Shown here piece by piece: positions 4,883 to 5,539 of a stretch of DNA of 5,539 nt. A program made the position numbers and the translations under genes. The stretch covers positions 1 to 5,539 of the forward strand of contig JAGHVP010000117.1 of assembly GCA_018064305.1 (NCBI GenBank), written 5' to 3'. Source of the DNA: Candidatus Equibacterium intestinale (GTDB lineage: Bacteria; Bacteroidota; Bacteroidia; Bacteroidales; UBA932). The notes under the pieces are model-generated. The model was not told where the DNA came from. It worked only from the letters and a program-made list of their open reading frames with translations, and did not search any database. Numbering within the stretch: the stretch's first letter is position 1; every line of letters begins with the position of its first letter.

Positions 4883-5539
4883 CTAACCGCACTTAGAATA
4901 ACCGCAGTCCATGCAGACAAGGCATCCCTCCTGGTATACGAGGTGGTTGCTTTCGCACTTGGGGCACTTGCGGCCGGTTTCGTCGCGTGTTCCGTTGGGG
5001 ATGTACTGCTTGAGCGCGCGCTCCACACCGTTCTTCCAGGTGTTGATGCTTTCGCTGTCAAGCTCCAGGCCGTGCACGAGGTTGAGGACGTCAACTACAG
5101 GCATACCGTTGCGGATTACACCTGAGATGAGTTTCGCATAGTTCCAGAACTCTTTGTTGAACATGTGCGAGATACCGCCCACAACATTGGGGTAGCCGTA
5201 GCAGTCTGTGTAGTGGAAGTCGTAGCGGCTCTTGCCTGAAGCGATGTCGCTCTCCTTCACAATCCAGCCCTTTGTGATCGAGTTGGGGATGTTGCGGGTG
5301 TCGTCATCTACAAGACCGGTGAAGATCTCGTAGGGCTTGCCGTCCATCTTGCCGACCAGGGCAATCCATTTCTCACGACCGTTGCGGAAGCGGATGACAT
5401 CTGCCTCGAGTGATTTGGGACGCACCTTGGTCTTGAGCACAGGCTCTTCGTTCTTCTTGGTTGATACGAGCACACCGCTGCGTGAACCTTCGCGGTAGAC
5501 TGTGATACCCTTGCAGCCTGATTCCCAAGCTGTGCGGTA
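4883..5539 (-). CDS. nrdJ: Adenosylcobalamin-dependent (class II) ribonucleotide reductase, C-terminal part
   Basis: Only the last 218 residues are in the window; the frame is open to the right edge, with no real start inside. Class II reductase makes deoxyribonucleotides using coenzyme B12 to generate the radical, independent of oxygen. The visible part opens with AWESGCKGITVYREGSRSGV (4-23), the conserved end of the catalytic barrel. A TSCPD-type domain follows (about 35-150), then a basic linker and a cysteine-rich tail. The tail has CPKC at 192-195, CLVCMDC at 206-212 and a last cysteine at 217, the second-last residue. The first four cysteines look like a zinc ribbon; C212 and C217, as CGYSKC, may be the redox pair that re-reduces the active site. 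The stop is TAG at 4885-4883, 21 bases before ispE. The gene's promoter, and any cobalamin riboswitch, lie outside the window. Confidence 0.93.
   Translation of the reverse strand, partial: YRTAWESGCKGITVYREGSRSGVLVSTKKNEEPVLKTKVRPKSLEADVIRFRNGREKWIALVGKMDGKPYEIFTGLVDDDTRNIPNSITKGWIVKESDIASGKSRYDFHYTDCYGYPNVVGGISHMFNKEFWNYAKLISGVIRNGMPVVDVLNLVHGLELDSESINTWKNGVERALKQYIPNGTRDETGRKCPKCESNHLVYQEGCLVCMDCGYSKCG

Noticed and set aside
4346..5125. Plus-strand frame of 259 codons
   Set aside because: It lies antisense to ispE and nrdJ, both of which have full family motifs on the other strand.

Overview
The window looks like a piece of a chromosome from an anaerobic member of the Bacteroidales; Prevotellaceae is my guess, not proven. 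The reasons are two near-perfect Bacteroidetes-type promoters (-7 box TAnnTTTG with an upstream TTG/TTTG), a B12-dependent ribonucleotide reductase typical of gut anaerobes, and the style of the proteins. Every gene I can support is on the minus strand, so the window reads from right to left.

Right part (4106-5539): the C-terminal end of adenosylcobalamin-dependent ribonucleotide reductase (nrdJ) is followed after 21 bases by ispE, a kinase of the MEP isoprenoid pathway. They look like one transcription unit. The ispE product stops unusually early after its last conserved motif. Hairpins and a T-tract terminator candidate follow it.

Middle (2910-4105): about 1.2 kb without a credible protein gene, but rich in structure. 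From right to left it holds (a) a GC-rich zone with a large nested inverted structure, about 3505-3840, whose hairpins make best sense as a minus-strand structured RNA (GNRA loop, purine internal loops, long-range stems); (b) an AT-rich stretch with a nested stem; (c) a 112-bp near-symmetrical palindrome with 15-bp perfect ends, like a MITE or palindromic repeat; and (d) two diverged copies of a repeat with 72-bp period next to the rsgA promoter. I recognise none of these as a named family. The structured RNA candidate is the most interesting part of the window.

Left part (1-2909): rsgA (a GTPase of 30S ribosome maturation) and a DinF-type MATE transporter overlap by one base (TAATG) and are probably translationally coupled. 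The rsgA promoter sits so close to the ATG that the mRNA may be leaderless. Past an AT-rich junction lies the start of a separately promoted, lower-GC AAA-type ATPase gene that runs off the left edge. It is probably a mobile or accessory gene.

Functionally the conserved genes are unrelated housekeeping functions (dNTP synthesis, isoprenoid precursors, ribosome assembly, efflux). The interest lies in the non-coding middle and at the left junction.
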